Position numbers and translations under genes: made by a program
NCBI GenBank assembly: GCA_036961355.1
Contig: JBALVL010000002.1
Location: 1 to 64,000 of the forward strand
DNA: 64,000 bases
Reading direction: 5' to 3'
DNA from: Motiliproteus sp036961355
GTDB taxonomy: Bacteria; Pseudomonadota; Gammaproteobacteria; Pseudomonadales; Balneatricaceae
In this document: piece by piece, positions 18,050 to 27,155 of the stretch
Layout of the letters: each line of letters begins with the position of its first letter
How positions within the stretch are numbered: the stretch's first letter is position 1
Notes under the pieces: generated by a model
Seen by the model: only the letters and a program-made list of their open reading frames with translations
Told to the model about the DNA's origin: nothing
Database searches by the model: none

Positions 18050-19033
18050 TTGGCTCGACGTCGTAAAGGCCGCGCTATCGATGGCGTGGTGCTGCTGGAT
18101 AAACCGCCAGGTGTCAGTTCGAATCATGCGTTGCAGCGGATCAAGTATATGTATGGTGCGGCTAAAGCCGGCCATACCGGATCGCTTGATCCGTTAGCGA
18201 CCGGCATGTTGCCGATCTGCCTCGGGGAGGCGACCAAGTTTTCCCGATTTCTGCTCGAAGCCGATAAGCGTTATCAAACCACTGCCAAGCTGGGGGTCCG
18301 TACAGACTCTAGCGACGCGGATGGTGAGGTGATTGAAACTAAGCCTGTCGGTGACTACAGCGTCGAACAGATCGAGTCTTTACTGGTCGATCATTTCAGC
18401 GGTGAGATCGAGCAGGTACCGTCGATGTTCTCGGCCCTCAAGCATAATGGTCAACCGCTGTATAAGCTGGCGCGTCAAGGTATTAAAGTCGAAGTTAAGC
18501 GACGCCGGGTTACCATCTATACAATCAAATTACTCGATTTTCGCCCTGATGCGGCAGAACTTGATCTCGAAGTTCACTGCTCCAAGGGAACGTATATTCG
18601 TTCAATTGTCGAAGATTTGGGTTTGTTGCTTGGTTGCGGTGCTCACGTACAGGCCCTGCGTCGACTCGATGCAGGGCCGTATAAAGCACCGATGATGCGT
18701 ACGTTGGCGCAGATCGAAGCGATCGCCGGTGTGGCTGCTGACGAAAAGGTCACCGAGGCGCAAAAACAGTGCGACCTTGAGGGTCTGGATGCGTTATTAT
18801 TGCCGGCTTGGACAGCGGTTGAGCATCTGCCGCGTATCGCGATCGATGCAAGTCAGACTGTTGCGCTCGGCTACGGTCAGTCGATTGATTTGACTGATAG
18901 CGATCCGTCTGCCGCCGAGCAGGTACTTATTTTTACCCAAGACGAGAATGAACCACGTTTTCTCGGCTTGGGTCAGATTTCAGATGATGGGGTGTTAAAG
19001 CCGCGTCGTCTGATTCAGACCGCTCAGGATTAG
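18050..19033 (+). CDS. truB: tRNA pseudouridine-55 synthase TruB
   Basis: TruB isomerises U55 in the TpsiC loop of tRNAs. The catalytic Asp lies in GHTGSLDPLATGMLPICLG near residue 48, with the GVVLLDKPPGVSSN motif upstream and the PUA-like C-terminal region after about 250. Start is TTG at 18050, five bases after the rbfA stop, suggesting translational coupling. The length of 327 residues is typical. Confidence 0.95.
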   Translation: MARRRKGRAIDGVVLLDKPPGVSSNHALQRIKYMYGAAKAGHTGSLDPLATGMLPICLGEATKFSRFLLEADKRYQTTAKLGVRTDSSDADGEVIETKPVGDYSVEQIESLLVDHFSGEIEQVPSMFSALKHNGQPLYKLARQGIKVEVKRRRVTIYTIKLLDFRPDAAELDLEVHCSKGTYIRSIVEDLGLLLGCGAHVQALRRLDAGPYKAPMMRTLAQIEAIAGVAADEKVTEAQKQCDLEGLDALLLPAWTAVEHLPRIAIDASQTVALGYGQSIDLTDSDPSAAEQVLIFTQDENEPRFLGLGQISDDGVLKPRRLIQTAQD

Positions 19034-19063
19034 CCTGGGCGGTTGTTTTCGCGTGGTACTGTC

Positions 19064-19127
19064 AATATGCACGGTACCGACGTTTGATTAACTACCGCGT
19101 ACCTAGTTAATAGGTCGTGTGCATATT
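19064..19127 (+). promoter_or_regulatory. Folded rpsO leader (possible S15 autoregulation site)
   Basis: A long imperfect stem-loop ends 17 bases before the rpsO ATG. Outer stem AATATGCAC (19064-19072) pairs with GTGCATATT (19119-19127), then CGAC (19078-19081) with GTCG (19114-19117), then ATTAACTA (19087-19094) with TAGTTAAT (19104-19111) around a 9-base loop. GGTAC (19073-19077) in a bulge can pair with GTACC (19099-19103) in the loop, so a pseudoknot is possible. No U-tract follows. S15 represses its own mRNA in several bacteria, which is the inferred role here. Confidence 0.6.
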
Positions 19128-19144
19128 AGTAATGGAGTTTTACC

Positions 19145-19414
19145 ATGGCTTTATCAGCTCAAGAAAAAGCGGCTATCCTAGCTGACTACCAGACTAAAGA
19201 AGGCGATACCGGTTCTCCTGAAGTTCAGGTTGCCCTTCTGACTTCTAACATTCTGGCTCTGCAGCCACACTTCAAGGACAACAAGAAGGATCACCACTCT
19301 CGTCGTGGTCTGATCCGGATGGTAAACCAGCGTCGTAAGCTGCTGGACTACTTGAAGTCAAAGGATGCCACGCGTTACGTTACGCTGATTGGTCGTCTGG
19401 GTCTGCGTCGCTAA
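19145..19414 (+). CDS. rpsO: 30S ribosomal protein S15
   Basis: S15 is a primary 16S rRNA-binding protein at the helix 20/21/22 junction. The 89-residue sequence is family-typical: GDTGSPEVQVALLTSNI, LQPHFKDNKKDHHSRRGL, MVNQRRKLLDYLK and YVTLIGRLGLRR. A GGAG site lies before the ATG. It is preceded by a folded leader and followed by a terminator, then pnp. Confidence 0.97.
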   Translation: MALSAQEKAAILADYQTKEGDTGSPEVQVALLTSNILALQPHFKDNKKDHHSRRGLIRMVNQRRKLLDYLKSKDATRYVTLIGRLGLRR

Positions 19415-19427
19415 GAGCAGATTCTGG

Positions 19428-19466
19428 CAAGGGCTCCTACCGCAAGGTCGGGGCCCTTGTTGTTTC
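19428..19466 (+). terminator. Intrinsic terminator after rpsO
   Basis: Stem CAAGGGCTCC (19428-19437) with GGGGCCCTTG (19450-19459), one G-U pair, 12-base loop, T-rich tail TTGTTGTTT. It partly separates rpsO from pnp as in E. coli. Confidence 0.75.
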
Positions 19467-19526
19467 AACTGTTAGTGTTTAGCAGTGGTTGTTGTAGAAA
19501 ACGTGTTCAGCAATCTGTTGTTCAGC

Positions 19527-19590
19527 CCGTACTTTAGTAGCTCTTTGCTCGATCATCCCATCGCGTAGCACAGGGGTTATCAAAGTACGG
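19527..19590 (+). promoter_or_regulatory. pnp leader stem-loop
   Basis: CCGTACTTT (19527-19535) pairs with AAAGTACGG (19582-19590), a 9-bp perfect stem about 90 bases before pnp. In E. coli the pnp leader carries a double-stranded region cut by RNase III that mediates PNPase autocontrol; the position here suggests the same role (inference). Confidence 0.5.
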
Positions 19591-19677
19591 TTTGCAGGCG
19601 GGGCGAATGCCCGCGAGAGATTGTCGGCCATGGGGCCGAGAGCACGATAAGTTAATAAATGAGATGAGGAATTCTTT

Positions 19678-21777
19678 GTGTTGAACCCGAAGACTAAAAC
19701 GTTCCAGTACGGTGACCAGCAAGTCACTCTGGAAACTGGCCGTGTTGCCCGTCAGGCATCCGGTGCTGTATTGATCACCATGGGTGAGAACCAGGTACTG
19801 TGTACCGTTGTCGGCAACAAGAAAGCCCGTGCCGATCAGCCGTTCTTCCCGCTGTCGGTTCACTACCAGCAGAAGACTTACTCTGTTGGTAAGATCCCCG
19901 GTGGTTTCTTCAAGCGTGAAGCGCGTCCAAGCGAATTTGAAACCCTGACCTCGCGTCTGATCGATCGTCCGATCCGTCCGCTGTTCCCGAAAGGCTTCAT
20001 GAACGAAGTGCAGGTTGTCTGTACCGTTATGTCTGCCGACAAGAAGAACTGCCCTGACGTTGCCGCGATGATCGGTACTTCAGCAGCCCTGGCCATCTCC
20101 GGTATCCCGTTCAGCGGTCCTATCGGTTGTGCGCGTGTTGGTTTTGACGAAGAGAATGGCTACGTTCTTAACCCGTCTTTCGAAACGATGAGCACTTCAC
20201 TGCTGGACATGGTTGTTGCCGGTACTAAAGACGCTGTGTTGATGGTTGAGTCCGAGGCACAAGAGCTGTCCGAAGACGAGATGCTGGGTGCGGTTCTGTT
20301 CGCCCACGACGAGATGCAGGTTGTTGTTGACGCAATCGTTGAGTTCGCTGCTGAAAACGCCAAGCCGATTTGGGATTGGGCTGCTCCAGCGGTTAACGAA
20401 GCGATCAAGCAACAGATCGTTGATGGTTACGGCGCTGCAATCACCGAAGCCTACGCGATCGGCGACAAGCTGGCCCGTTACGGCAAGCTAGGCGAAGTTA
20501 AAGCCGAAGCGGTTGCAAAGCTGGCTGGCGAAGAAATTGACGGCAAAGACGTTGAGAAGCTGTTTGCGTCTGTTGAGAAGAACATCGTACGTAGCCGTGT
20601 TGTAAATGGCGAGCCGCGCATTGACGGTCGTGATACCAAGACCGTTCGTCCAATCGAAGTTGAAGTTGGCGTATTGGGCAAGACCCACGGTTCTGCACTG
20701 TTCACTCGTGGCGAAACTCAGGCGATTGTTACCGCCACTCTGGGCACCAGCCGTGATCAGCAGATCATCGATGCATTGGAAGGCGAGCGTAAAGATCCGT
20801 TCCTGTTCCACTACAACTTCCCTGGCTACTCGGTTGGTGAGTGTACCCGTATGATGGGCACCAACCGTCGTGAAGTGGGTCATGGCCGTCTGGCACGTCG
20901 TGGTATCCAGGCGATGATGCCTAGCCAAGACGATTTCCCGTACACCATCCGTATCGTTTCTGAGATCACCGAGTCGAACGGTTCCAGCTCGATGGCTTCT
21001 GTTTGTGGTGCCTCATTAGCACTGATGGATGCCGGTGTTCCGGTTAAGCGTCCGGTTGCTGGTATCGCAATGGGCTTGGTTAAGGAAGGCGACAAGTTTG
21101 CCGTTCTGACCGACATCCTCGGTGATGAAGATCATCTTGGCGACATGGACTTTAAGGTAGCCGGTTCTGAGAACGGTATCACTGCACTGCAGATGGATAT
21201 CAAGATCGAAGGCATCACCGAAGAGATCATGGATCAGGCGCTGGAGCAGGCTCTGGAAGCCCGTCAGCACATCCTGCGTGAGATGGCCAAGGTTATCGGT
21301 TACGCCCGTCCTGAACTGAACGACAACGCTCCGGCGATGACTCAGTTGAAGATCAACCCTGACAAGATCCGCGATGTGATCGGTAAGGGTGGCGCGACTA
21401 TCCGTGGAATAACCGAAGAGACTGGCGCATCGATCGATATCGAAGACGATGGCACCATCAAGATCTTCGCTGCCGACAAGGCTGCTGCACAAGCTGCGAT
21501 CGATACCGTCATGGCGATCACTGCTGAAGCAGAAGTAGGCAAGATCTACGAAGGTAAGGTTGAGCGGATCGTCGACTTCGGCGCATTCATCAACATCCTG
21601 CCGGGCAAAGACGGTCTGCTGCACATCTCTCAGATCTGTGCCGAGCGTGTTGAGAAAGTTACCGACAAACTGACTGAAGGCGAGATGGTCAAGGTTAAGG
21701 TATTGGACGTTGATCCGCGCGGCCGCATCAAGCTCAGCATGAAAGACCTGCGTGAAGACGAAGGTGTTGGCGAGTAG
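19678..21777 (+). CDS. pnp: Polyribonucleotide nucleotidyltransferase (PNPase)
   Basis: PNPase degrades RNA 3'-5' by phosphorolysis and is part of the degradosome. Two RNase PH domains (about 10-140 and 315-455) flank a helical domain, followed by a KH domain (INPDKIRDVIGKGGATI near 560) and an S1 domain (GKVERIVDFGAFINIL near 625). Motifs GGFFKREARPSE, RLIDRPIRPLFP and SEITESNGSSSMASVCG are intact. GTG start at 19678 gives MLNPKTK, matching E. coli MLNP, with ATGAGGA upstream. Length of 699 residues is normal. Confidence 0.97.
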   Translation: MLNPKTKTFQYGDQQVTLETGRVARQASGAVLITMGENQVLCTVVGNKKARADQPFFPLSVHYQQKTYSVGKIPGGFFKREARPSEFETLTSRLIDRPIRPLFPKGFMNEVQVVCTVMSADKKNCPDVAAMIGTSAALAISGIPFSGPIGCARVGFDEENGYVLNPSFETMSTSLLDMVVAGTKDAVLMVESEAQELSEDEMLGAVLFAHDEMQVVVDAIVEFAAENAKPIWDWAAPAVNEAIKQQIVDGYGAAITEAYAIGDKLARYGKLGEVKAEAVAKLAGEEIDGKDVEKLFASVEKNIVRSRVVNGEPRIDGRDTKTVRPIEVEVGVLGKTHGSALFTRGETQAIVTATLGTSRDQQIIDALEGERKDPFLFHYNFPGYSVGECTRMMGTNRREVGHGRLARRGIQAMMPSQDDFPYTIRIVSEITESNGSSSMASVCGASLALMDAGVPVKRPVAGIAMGLVKEGDKFAVLTDILGDEDHLGDMDFKVAGSENGITALQMDIKIEGITEEIMDQALEQALEARQHILREMAKVIGYARPELNDNAPAMTQLKINPDKIRDVIGKGGATIRGITEETGASIDIEDDGTIKIFAADKAAAQAAIDTVMAITAEAEVGKIYEGKVERIVDFGAFINILPGKDGLLHISQICAERVEKVTDKLTEGEMVKVKVLDVDPRGRIKLSMKDLREDEGVGE

Positions 21778-21815
21778 GTTTATCGCTGATACGCACTAGC
21801 GATAGTGCATCTTAG

Positions 21816-21842
21816 AAAGCGGGCTTCGGCCCGCTTTTTTTA
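21816..21842 (+). terminator. Intrinsic terminator after pnp
   Basis: Stem AAAGCGGGC/GCCCGCTTT closed by a TTCG tetraloop, followed by a T-run. Ends the translation block. The 250 bases from here to 22094 show no gene. Confidence 0.92.
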
Positions 21843-22094
21843 TGCCAAAAATAGGAATGTGAACACATTGATACGAGAGGATAGCGATCTCTGGCTTTTT
21901 TCTTCAGATTATCGTGTTTTTCTGGCGCTGCTTGTTCCCTCTTGCCGGATGAGCCCAGTAAAGCTAGCAACACCAGGCATGGATCGATTCTGAATAGCTC
22001 CGCATCGAGTAGTCCGAGCCCTTTTTTAAGGGGAGGGATTACTCATAAAGCTTCTGTATAATTAGTAGCCTCATACTCAAGTGCCTATCCAGCG

Positions 22095-22952
22095 ATGACC
22101 CCGCGATTCGAAATCCATAGCCTGATCGACCAGCCCGATATCAAAGCGATCGAATGGCTGGCGCAGGCGTGTCAGAACACAGCCGAACTGGCCGAATCAC
22201 CATCGCGAGCCGAACTCAAATTGGCGATGCAAAAAGGGGCGGTCTGGTTAACCCGGAAGGGCTCAACCCAACGCTTACGCCGTGCAACACGAAGCCTCAA
22301 GCCGGGGGATGAGCTGCACCTGTATTACGATGCTCAGGTGTTGCAGCAGTCGCCGCTAGAGCCGCAGTTGATCGCAGATGAAGGTGATTACTCAGTGTGG
22401 AATAAACCCTGCGGTATGCTCTGTCAGGGCTCTAAATATGGCGATCATACAACCCTGTATCGTTGGGCTGAAACGCAGCTGCAGCCTGAACGTCCGGCAT
22501 TTATCGTCCATCGCCTGGATCGTGCGACTTCGGGGTTGATCCTGTTGGCGCATAACAAACGCACGGCACGCTTGTTGAGCGGTTTGTTCGAAGCTCGGCA
22601 GGTTGATAAGCGCTACCGGGCGGTGGTAAAAGGATCGCTAGAGCTCACCGATGCATTGATCGATGCTCCGGTTGACGGCAAGTCAGCACGTAGTCGAGTT
22701 ACCACGTTACAGGTAGATAAGCGGCGAGAGCTGAGTCTGGTCGAAGTGAGGCTGGAAACCGGTCGAAAGCACCAGATCCGCCAGCATCTGCTGAGTGTTG
22801 GTCATGCGATTATGGGTGATCGCCTATACGGTACAGGAGATAGAGATGGATGTGACTTGCAGTTGCAGTCCTGTTTCTTGAGTTTTCCCCGCATTGATGG
22901 GTCTTTTGAGCCGCTGCTGCGCTATCAGTTGTCGGATCTGCTATCGTTGTAG
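22095..22952 (+). CDS. RluA-family RNA pseudouridine synthase
   Basis: A 285-residue pseudouridine synthase. The catalytic Asp lies in VHRLDRATSGLILLAHN near residue 141, with YSVWNKPCGMLCQG before it and GRKHQIRQHLLSVGHAIMGD after it, all RluA-family signatures. An N-terminal part of about 95 residues has weak S4-like character (AELKLAMQKGAVWL). The exact substrate (an rRNA or tRNA site) cannot be told from sequence alone. A bidirectional terminator separates it from the convergent lysE-like gene. Confidence 0.9.
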   Translation: MTPRFEIHSLIDQPDIKAIEWLAQACQNTAELAESPSRAELKLAMQKGAVWLTRKGSTQRLRRATRSLKPGDELHLYYDAQVLQQSPLEPQLIADEGDYSVWNKPCGMLCQGSKYGDHTTLYRWAETQLQPERPAFIVHRLDRATSGLILLAHNKRTARLLSGLFEARQVDKRYRAVVKGSLELTDALIDAPVDGKSARSRVTTLQVDKRRELSLVEVRLETGRKHQIRQHLLSVGHAIMGDRLYGTGDRDGCDLQLQSCFLSFPRIDGSFEPLLRYQLSDLLSL

Positions 22953-22957
22953 CGCGC

Positions 22958-22990
22958 AAAAAAAACCGCTGATGTCAGCGGTTTTTTTTA
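22958..22990. terminator. Bidirectional intrinsic terminator
   Basis: AAAAACCGCTG-N4-CAGCGGTTTTT with A-runs on one side and T-runs on the other, so it works for the convergent genes on both strands. Confidence 0.88.
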
Positions 22991-23045
22991 TCTCTTAGTT
23001 GCCATGCATATCTATTTTACTGATGGTGGCGAGTAACAGAGCTGT

Positions 23046-23681
23046 TTAGCCTAATGCTAACCAGACACCAACTCCCATCATCAGGGTGCCGGCGATGCGG
23101 TTCATCAGCCGGACGTTGCCGCTTTTTTGCAGGAATTTGCTGAGGGTAAGACCGCCGCTGGCATACAGCAGCAGGCATAACAACTCGATACAAAGGATCA
23201 TTGCGATCAAAATTCCGATCTGCGGAGCCATCGCGTATTCATCGCTGATAAAGGGCGGCAACAACGACACAAAAAAGGCCCAGCCTTTAGGGTTGGCGAC
23301 CGCTGTAATGAATCCTTGAGTGGCCAATTCAACCCGGCTGGCACGACGGCTATGGCTATCGTCGTGGCTAATCGCCATCTTGCCGCGCGATAGCCATAAC
23401 TGTACGCCGATATAGAACAGGTAACCGCCCCCGATCCACTTGAACAGTTCGAACGCCTGCGGATATTGCAGCATTAATGCTGCCACGCCGATGACCGATA
23501 GCACCGCCACTAAGCCGACACCGACCAGTTCACCGGCCATCATCCACAGGGTACGGCGGATGCCGATGGTCATGCCCATTGTCATGGCCAGCGTCATACA
23601 CATCCCCGGCGTAGCTGAGACGAACAGAAACGTAGGGATGAACACTGCCAGCAGTGTGGTATCGATGAGGGCGTTGAACAT
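23046..23681 (-). CDS. LysE/RhtB-family amino acid exporter
   Basis: About 211 residues with five or six hydrophobic segments. LysE-family features are FVSATPGMCMTLAMTMGM near the N-terminus, WIGGGYLFYIGVQLWLS and FITAVANPKGWAFFVSLLPPFI. Members export amino acids or related metabolites; the substrate here is unknown. The ATG at 23681 is preferred over 23690 because GGAAG sits 9 bases before it, whereas it directly abuts the upstream ATG. Confidence 0.88.
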   Translation of the reverse strand: MFNALIDTTLLAVFIPTFLFVSATPGMCMTLAMTMGMTIGIRRTLWMMAGELVGVGLVAVLSVIGVAALMLQYPQAFELFKWIGGGYLFYIGVQLWLSRGKMAISHDDSHSRRASRVELATQGFITAVANPKGWAFFVSLLPPFISDEYAMAPQIGILIAMILCIELLCLLLYASGGLTLSKFLQKSGNVRLMNRIAGTLMMGVGVWLALG

Positions 23682-23858
23682 GTTTTCCATCTTCCGATTA
23701 ACGACCGCACAGCCTAAGGGATCGTCGTGCTAATCGCTACAACCAAGTGGCTAATCGACTGAGTTAATGAAAGAGTTAATGGGCGCTGCGTAACAGTTGT
23801 CATCGATCCGCGTCTTTAACAGTAACGCTTGTTGGAACCAACGCCAGAGGCTCGCGCT

Positions 23859-24632
23859 ATGATTCATCGAATTAGCACCGCAATGACCGCGGTGGTGGCA
23901 TCAACATCGGCTGTGGCTTCTCTGCTCACAATGGTCTTAAGCTTGGGGATGCTGTCGTTATCAACCTTGACGATGGCGCAGGTTTTTCAGCAGCAGGGCA
24001 CGCCGCCGCAGCTGATTGAACTCTATACCTCAGAAGGCTGCTCCAGTTGCCCGCCCGCCGATGCGCGCTTATCAACTTTATTAGAGCATTCTCAACTGTG
24101 GCAGCGCTTTGTACCGCTGGCATTTCATGTCGATTATTGGGATTACCTGGGTTGGGATGACCCCTATGCTCAGAACCAATTTAGCCAGCGCCAGCGTGCG
24201 CTGAAGCACAAAGGTCAACTCCGGTCGGTTTATACCCCTGGTTGGCTGGTCGACGGGCAGGAGTGGCACGGTTTTTTTCAGCAACGTGACTGGCCAGCCC
24301 AGTCATCACGTGATGGTAGCCTGCTCAGCGCAGAGTTGAAGGGGCAAAAATTGCGGGTGCAATCCCCGTCGGGCAATGGCGGGCCGGAGTTGAAAGCATC
24401 CGTGGTGGTGCTGGCTTTTGATCAGTCCAGTCAAATTAAAGCCGGAGAGAATCGCGGCATGCAGCTACAGCATCAGTTTGTGGTGGCGCAGTTACATCAA
24501 CAAACAGGTACTGATGAGTGGCTGTTTGAGTTGCCTGCTATCGATCCTGCTCAGAAACAGGCATTGGCCGTATGGCTGACGAGCGGGAATGCGGGGCCGC
24601 CGGTGCAGGTTGTGGCGGGTTGGATCGAATAG
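23859..24632 (+). CDS. DUF1223 thioredoxin-fold-like periplasmic protein
   Basis: About 257 residues starting with a long hydrophobic signal sequence (ends near TLTMAQVF). The mature part begins LIELYTSEGCSSCPPADARL, the DUF1223 hallmark with a CSSC pair in a thioredoxin-like position, followed by FVPLAFHVDYWDYLGWDDPY and VYTPGWLVDG. The biochemical role is unknown; a periplasmic redox function is an inference from the CxxC. The ATG at 23859 has CAGAGG eight bases upstream; an ATG at 23829 is less likely. Confidence 0.88.
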   Translation: MIHRISTAMTAVVASTSAVASLLTMVLSLGMLSLSTLTMAQVFQQQGTPPQLIELYTSEGCSSCPPADARLSTLLEHSQLWQRFVPLAFHVDYWDYLGWDDPYAQNQFSQRQRALKHKGQLRSVYTPGWLVDGQEWHGFFQQRDWPAQSSRDGSLLSAELKGQKLRVQSPSGNGGPELKASVVVLAFDQSSQIKAGENRGMQLQHQFVVAQLHQQTGTDEWLFELPAIDPAQKQALAVWLTSGNAGPPVQVVAGWIE

Positions 24633-24670
24633 GCTGGCGATTGTGGATCGCTGAGGGTTGTTGTCCTGCT

Positions 24671-24698
24671 AAAAAAAACGGCAGCCGCAGGTGCCGTT
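24671..24698 (-). terminator. Intrinsic terminator of the chemoreceptor operon
   Basis: Read on the minus strand: AACGGCA-N8-TGCCGTT followed by TTTTTTT, about 25 bases after the chemoreceptor stop. Confidence 0.82.
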
Positions 24699-24724
24699 GG
24701 AGGTTAGTGTTGTCTCACCCGAGG

Positions 24725-26371
24725 TTAGACCTTAAAGCGGCCGACCTCTTGCTGCAGCTCGGTGGCTAACTGGGCCAATGTTGAGCTTGCAGTGTTGCTC
24801 TGCTCGGCACTGTCAGCGGTTCGGGTTGATAGCTCACTGATATGGGTGACGTTACGGTTGATATCCTCGGTCACAGAATTCTGCTCCTCGGCTGCACTGG
24901 CGATATGGGTATTCATCTCGTTGATCTGGGCTACGGCGGTGGTGATCGCATCCAGCGATCCGCCCGCTTCGGAGGCTTTCTCGACACTGGCTTGAGCCTT
25001 CTCCTGTCCTTTCACCATCACGTTGACCGCATTGTGGCTGGCCGCTTGCAGCTTCTCGATCATGGTCTGAATCTCTTCTGTCGAGGACTGAGTGCGGCTG
25101 GCTAGCGTGCGAACCTCATCAGCGACGACCGCAAAGCCACGACCTTGCTCGCCGGCGCGTGCTGCTTCGATAGCGGCGTTGAGAGCCAGCAGGTTGGTTT
25201 GATCAGCGATATTTTTGATCACGTCGAGCACCCCGCCAATGTTTTCGCTGTCGGTCTCCACTTCGCGAATAACCTGGGCGGCGTTATCGATGTCGTTGGC
25301 CAGGTCTTTGATTGCTTCGACCGTGTTATCAACCACTACCTGACCCTGTCGGGCGCTGCTATCGGCTGTTTGTGCCGCATCTGCCGCATCGGTGGCGCTG
25401 CGGGCAACCTCTTGCACGGTGGCCGACATCTGATTAACAGCGGTGGCAACCTGATCGATCGACGAGTGCTGTTCGTGGATTGTCGACGAGGTCTCAACCA
25501 TGATCGCCGATTGTTGCTCGGCGGCTGCAGATACCTGTGCTGTGGTCGAGGCGACTTGGCCGATCAGTTGCTGCAAATTATCGAGGAAACCATCGATGGC
25601 GTTGCCGAGTTTTCCTAACTCATCTTTTTGATCCAAGTTGATACGGGTAGTGAGATCGCCATCGCCTTTGGACAGATCGTCGACCTTGGTCTGCATCTGC
25701 TGTAACGGACGGGTGATCAACCCCGGGAAGAATAGGGCTAACAAGATGCAGAAGGCCAGCCCGATGACGAGGGATGTTATCTGGATCTGGTTGGCGCGTT
25801 CGGCGGTCAGGTCGGCCCGCTCAACTTCCATTGCGGCATGGTGTTCGACAATTTCGGTTAACTGATTGATGATATCGCGGGTGGCATCAAACTGTGTAGC
25901 AGCGTCGCCAAAACTTAGATCGATAGCCGTTTTTCGTCCTTGTCGACCGTTGTTGCTGCGCTCGTGTTCGATCTGCTGGGTGGTTTTTGCCCAGGCACTA
26001 AAATTTGTCTCGAAGCTGGCTACCAGTGCTTTGGTTTCGTCGGTATGCGCTAGCTCGCCAAATTTGAGCACACGCTCGTGAGCCTGACTGATGTTCTCTG
26101 TGTGTTGTTGCTGTAGTGTTTTGTAGTCGTCGCTACCCTCTTTGACGAAGATAAAACTGCGTTCGGCCACTTGCGCCTGATACATATCGCGATCGGCCTG
26201 TAGCAACAGGTTGAGTTCGGGCATGTATTGGTGGCCGATCAGTCCGGCACTGTGATCCAACGCTTTGGAGCTGGAGATGCTGAGGCTGGCGGTGATCGCC
26301 ATTACCACCGCGATCAGACCTATTGGCAGCATCAGTTTGAATCGAAATGGCAGGTTGTTGAAGCTGTTCAT
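24725..26371 (-). CDS. Methyl-accepting chemotaxis protein with four-helix-bundle sensor
   Basis: A 548-residue chemoreceptor. Membrane segment 1 is at about 12-33, a periplasmic helical sensor of about 150 residues follows (motif DRDMYQAQVAERSFIF), then membrane segment 2 near 190-210, a HAMP domain (ITRPLQQMQTKVDDLSKGDGDL) and the cytoplasmic signalling domain with the hairpin tip DQTNLLALNAAIEAARAGEQ and EVRTLASRTQSSTEEI. The ATG at 26371 has AAAGGA six bases upstream; the earlier GTG at 26386 lacks one. It follows the Cache-type gene on the same strand by about 75 bases, so the two are probably one operon. Confidence 0.93.
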   Translation of the reverse strand: MNSFNNLPFRFKLMLPIGLIAVVMAITASLSISSSKALDHSAGLIGHQYMPELNLLLQADRDMYQAQVAERSFIFVKEGSDDYKTLQQQHTENISQAHERVLKFGELAHTDETKALVASFETNFSAWAKTTQQIEHERSNNGRQGRKTAIDLSFGDAATQFDATRDIINQLTEIVEHHAAMEVERADLTAERANQIQITSLVIGLAFCILLALFFPGLITRPLQQMQTKVDDLSKGDGDLTTRINLDQKDELGKLGNAIDGFLDNLQQLIGQVASTTAQVSAAAEQQSAIMVETSSTIHEQHSSIDQVATAVNQMSATVQEVARSATDAADAAQTADSSARQGQVVVDNTVEAIKDLANDIDNAAQVIREVETDSENIGGVLDVIKNIADQTNLLALNAAIEAARAGEQGRGFAVVADEVRTLASRTQSSTEEIQTMIEKLQAASHNAVNVMVKGQEKAQASVEKASEAGGSLDAITTAVAQINEMNTHIASAAEEQNSVTEDINRNVTHISELSTRTADSAEQSNTASSTLAQLATELQQEVGRFKV

Positions 26372-26447
26372 CAAAGTTCCTTTCACAGAGCAGCCGAGCC
26401 TCGTTTTGATGCTCGGCCTCTGAAATTACTTGGGTTCTGTTCGAGAG

Positions 26448-27017
26448 TTACTCGCCGAGCTCGTCCAGATTGATACCGATGGTGATCGCGCCGACCGCCT
26501 TGCCGCCGTCCATTACTGGCACTGAGACCTGAACCAGGTAGGCCTGGGCGCTTTCGTCAAATTCAACATCACCAACATGGACCGCACCGACGCCATCTTT
26601 AAAAGATTGCTGCCACTTGGCTTCGTCACCCTGCCAATAATCAGATGTCTTGCTGGTCATGGCTACGTTGGCGCCCTGGTTATCCATTAAGAACAACTCA
26701 ATAAAGTAGGGCTGGCTGGCTTCGAAGGTGGTCATCTCTTTACCGGCCTCGCTACTAAGCATGGCATCCATGAAAGCATCGGTGCCGGCTACTTTGCGCC
26801 AGTCGGCATCACGCTGCTTGATGGTATCTAGGCTGAGGCCTTCGGTGTTTTGGGCGTTAACTGCGGCTATCAGGGTGGCGTTGTTACCGAGTGCTTCGAG
26901 TTGAGATGTGATTTTCAGTACCGCAGGAGGTGCATCTTCGGCCTGCACAAGTGGGGAGAAAAAGAGGGGGGTGGCAATGAGGGACAACAAGGTGCATAGG
27001 CGGGGAAGGAATTTCAT
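26448..27017 (-). CDS. Stand-alone periplasmic PDC/Cache-type sensor protein
   Basis: A 189-residue secreted protein with a signal peptide of about 26 residues ending LVQAED. The C-terminal 90 residues look like a single Cache (PDC) domain: YFIELFLMDNQGANVAMTSKT, DYWQGDEAKWQQSF and VQVSVPVMDGGKAVGAITIGI are the pattern found in the extracellular parts of kinases and chemoreceptors. There is no membrane anchor or output domain. As the first gene before a chemoreceptor it may be a soluble ligand-binding partner (inference). A TGGAG site supports the ATG. Confidence 0.85.
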   Translation of the reverse strand: MKFLPRLCTLLSLIATPLFFSPLVQAEDAPPAVLKITSQLEALGNNATLIAAVNAQNTEGLSLDTIKQRDADWRKVAGTDAFMDAMLSSEAGKEMTTFEASQPYFIELFLMDNQGANVAMTSKTSDYWQGDEAKWQQSFKDGVGAVHVGDVEFDESAQAYLVQVSVPVMDGGKAVGAITIGINLDELGE

Positions 27018-27155
27018 TATCGGTACTCCAGATAAGGATAATTGATCTTTCTTTTTATTTTAGGGGTTGTGTTTTTACTGACTGTCTCGTTAGTTGAATA
27101 CCCTTTTTTTATTGATGAATTAGGTTTTTGTTGGTTGTCTGTCGTTTTCGGCGAT

